Origin: REEB426 sp964551975
Lineage (GTDB): Bacteria > Actinomycetota > Actinomycetes > S36-B12
Length of the DNA stretch: 6,234 nt
Direction of reading: 5' to 3'
Assembly (NCBI GenBank): GCA_964551975.1
Contig: CAZKFI010000101.1
Location: 1-6,234, forward strand
The translations under genes and the position numbers were made by a program. The notes beneath the pieces are model-generated. The model was not told the origin of the DNA and did not search any database. It worked only from the letters and a program-made list of their open reading frames with translations. Within the stretch, counting starts at the first letter, position 1. Each line of letters starts with the position of its first letter. Of this stretch, positions 5,535 to 6,234 are shown piece by piece.

Positions 5535-5575
5535 AACGGTGGTGGGGTCGGCTCCGAGGAGCCGACCCCACCACC
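5533..5575 (-). terminator. Intrinsic terminator of the substrate-binding protein gene
   Basis: Two complementary 18-nt arms (5558-5575 and 5538-5555) form a GC-rich stem of about 17 bp with a 4-nt loop. G and then TTTT (5533-5536) follow on the minus strand. The hairpin starts 17 nt after the stop codon of the substrate-binding protein gene. This is a good rho-independent terminator and isolates rplJL from upstream transcription. Confidence 0.88.
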
Positions 5576-5592
5576 CGGTGTTCACTTACCGA

Positions 5593-6234
5593 CTACGGCA
5601 GCAACTTCGCTGGGGCCTGAGCCGGCTTGAAATTCGCTTCCACGACCTTGCCTGATGTCGTGGAATTGCCTGCGAGCAGGACGTTCTTGCTCACGCGCAC
5701 CAGGGTGCCTGCCGAGTCATACTGACCCATCCAGTAACCGAGGTAGCCCTGGTGTGACGTCGCAGTGATCCGCAATGGGACATTGGCGGCCGACTTGAAA
5801 GACCCCGACTTTGTCTGCAGGGCGTTGATCAGTGCCTTGCGCGACAGGTTCGGACCCGCAGCTTTGAGTGCCTGGGAGAGCACGTAGGCGGCGTTCACGC
5901 CGTAGTAGGTGTAGAAGTTCCACGGCAGACCGGCCGCTTCCACGATCGCCTTCATCTGGCTCACGTAGCCGTTACCCACGTCCGTAATCGGCAGTAGGAA
6001 GCTCGGCGTGTAAACACCGTTGAGCAGAGCCAGCGGCTGCGCGATTCCCGCAGCCTTGAGCGACTGGGTCAGGACTGCAGGCTCTGATCCCACCGAGGTC
6101 ACCATCCACTTCGGCGAGTACCGCGCACCTGCAGCAGTGGCGAGCAACACCGCAGTTGCCGGCGTCACACCGAAGACCACGACCAGCTGGCAGCCAGCAC
6201 CGGCCAGAGTGCCCACCTGCGTGCGCAGGTTACG
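5593..6234 (-). CDS. ABC transporter substrate-binding protein, branched-chain amino acid type, C-terminal half
   Basis: The visible 213 residues are the C-terminal part of a periplasmic-binding-protein type 1 fold (LivJ/LivK-like family), the extracytoplasmic receptor that delivers substrate to an ABC importer. The frame continues to the right edge as RNLRTQVGTLAGAGCQLVVV, so the start, signal peptide and N-terminal lobe are outside; the family is usually about 380-450 residues. Typical features are the QVGTLAGAGCQLVVVFGVT segment followed by GARYSPKWMVTSVGSEP, the WNFYTYYGVNAAYVLSQALKAAG helix, SRKALINALQT, and the late YLGYWMGQYDSAGTLVRVS strand pair. The real ligand cannot be told; related proteins bind branched-chain amino acids, amides, urea or aromatic compounds. 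Its transcript ends at a strong terminator before rplJ, so it is not part of the ribosomal operon. Confidence 0.85.
   Translation of the reverse strand, partial: RNLRTQVGTLAGAGCQLVVVFGVTPATAVLLATAAGARYSPKWMVTSVGSEPAVLTQSLKAAGIAQPLALLNGVYTPSFLLPITDVGNGYVSQMKAIVEAAGLPWNFYTYYGVNAAYVLSQALKAAGPNLSRKALINALQTKSGSFKSAANVPLRITATSHQGYLGYWMGQYDSAGTLVRVSKNVLLAGNSTTSGKVVEANFKPAQAPAKLLP

Noticed and set aside
6215..6230. Perfect inverted repeat ACCTGCG-TG-CGCAGGT at the right edge, similar to the palindrome in the L10 leader.
   Set aside because: It lies inside the coding sequence of the substrate-binding protein, is short, and the resemblance to the leader motif is most easily explained by chance.

Overview
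The window is from a high-GC Actinomycetota genome. The RpoB, L10 and L7/L12 sequences have actinobacterial features: a TTG start on rpoB, the RpoB stretch FAKIREPLAVPDLLALQT, and an L10 beginning MAKPGKVSAVAELTEHFRSSNAAV. GC looks to be about 60%, judged by eye. No lower rank is assigned. All genes lie on the minus strand, so they are read from right to left.

In order of transcription: (1) the C-terminal half of a branched-chain amino acid type ABC transporter substrate-binding protein (5593-6234, start outside the window), closed by a strong intrinsic terminator. (2) A clear housekeeping promoter whose -35 box lies in that terminator's T-run, followed by an L10-type leader RNA with a kink-turn-like binding site. 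(3) rplJ (L10) and rplL (L7/L12), the ribosomal stalk operon, autoregulated by L10 in known cases. (4) A perfect 16-bp hairpin without a U-tract. (5) A complete vapB-vapC type II toxin-antitoxin pair with a 4-nt GTGA overlap. (6) A 332-bp spacer holding a 52-nt stem-loop, an rpoB promoter (TTGGCA-17-TATGCT) and a structured 5' untranslated region. (7) rpoB from a TTG start, uninterrupted for 1090 codons to the left edge, lacking only roughly the last 65-80 residues.

The stalk and RNA polymerase genes form the usual rplJL-rpoBC neighbourhood, but the conserved rplL-rpoB junction is split by the toxin-antitoxin module. This resembles, at least in position, the vapBC8 pair just upstream of rpoB in Mycobacterium tuberculosis, while the proteins look more like VapB26/VapC26. 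Because rpoB has its own good promoter, the insertion need not silence it, but readthrough could couple vapBC and rpoB to stalk-operon transcription. I see no transposase, integrase, tRNA or CRISPR. The most noteworthy items are the vapBC placement and the regulatory RNA structures flanking it; no wholly new system is evident.
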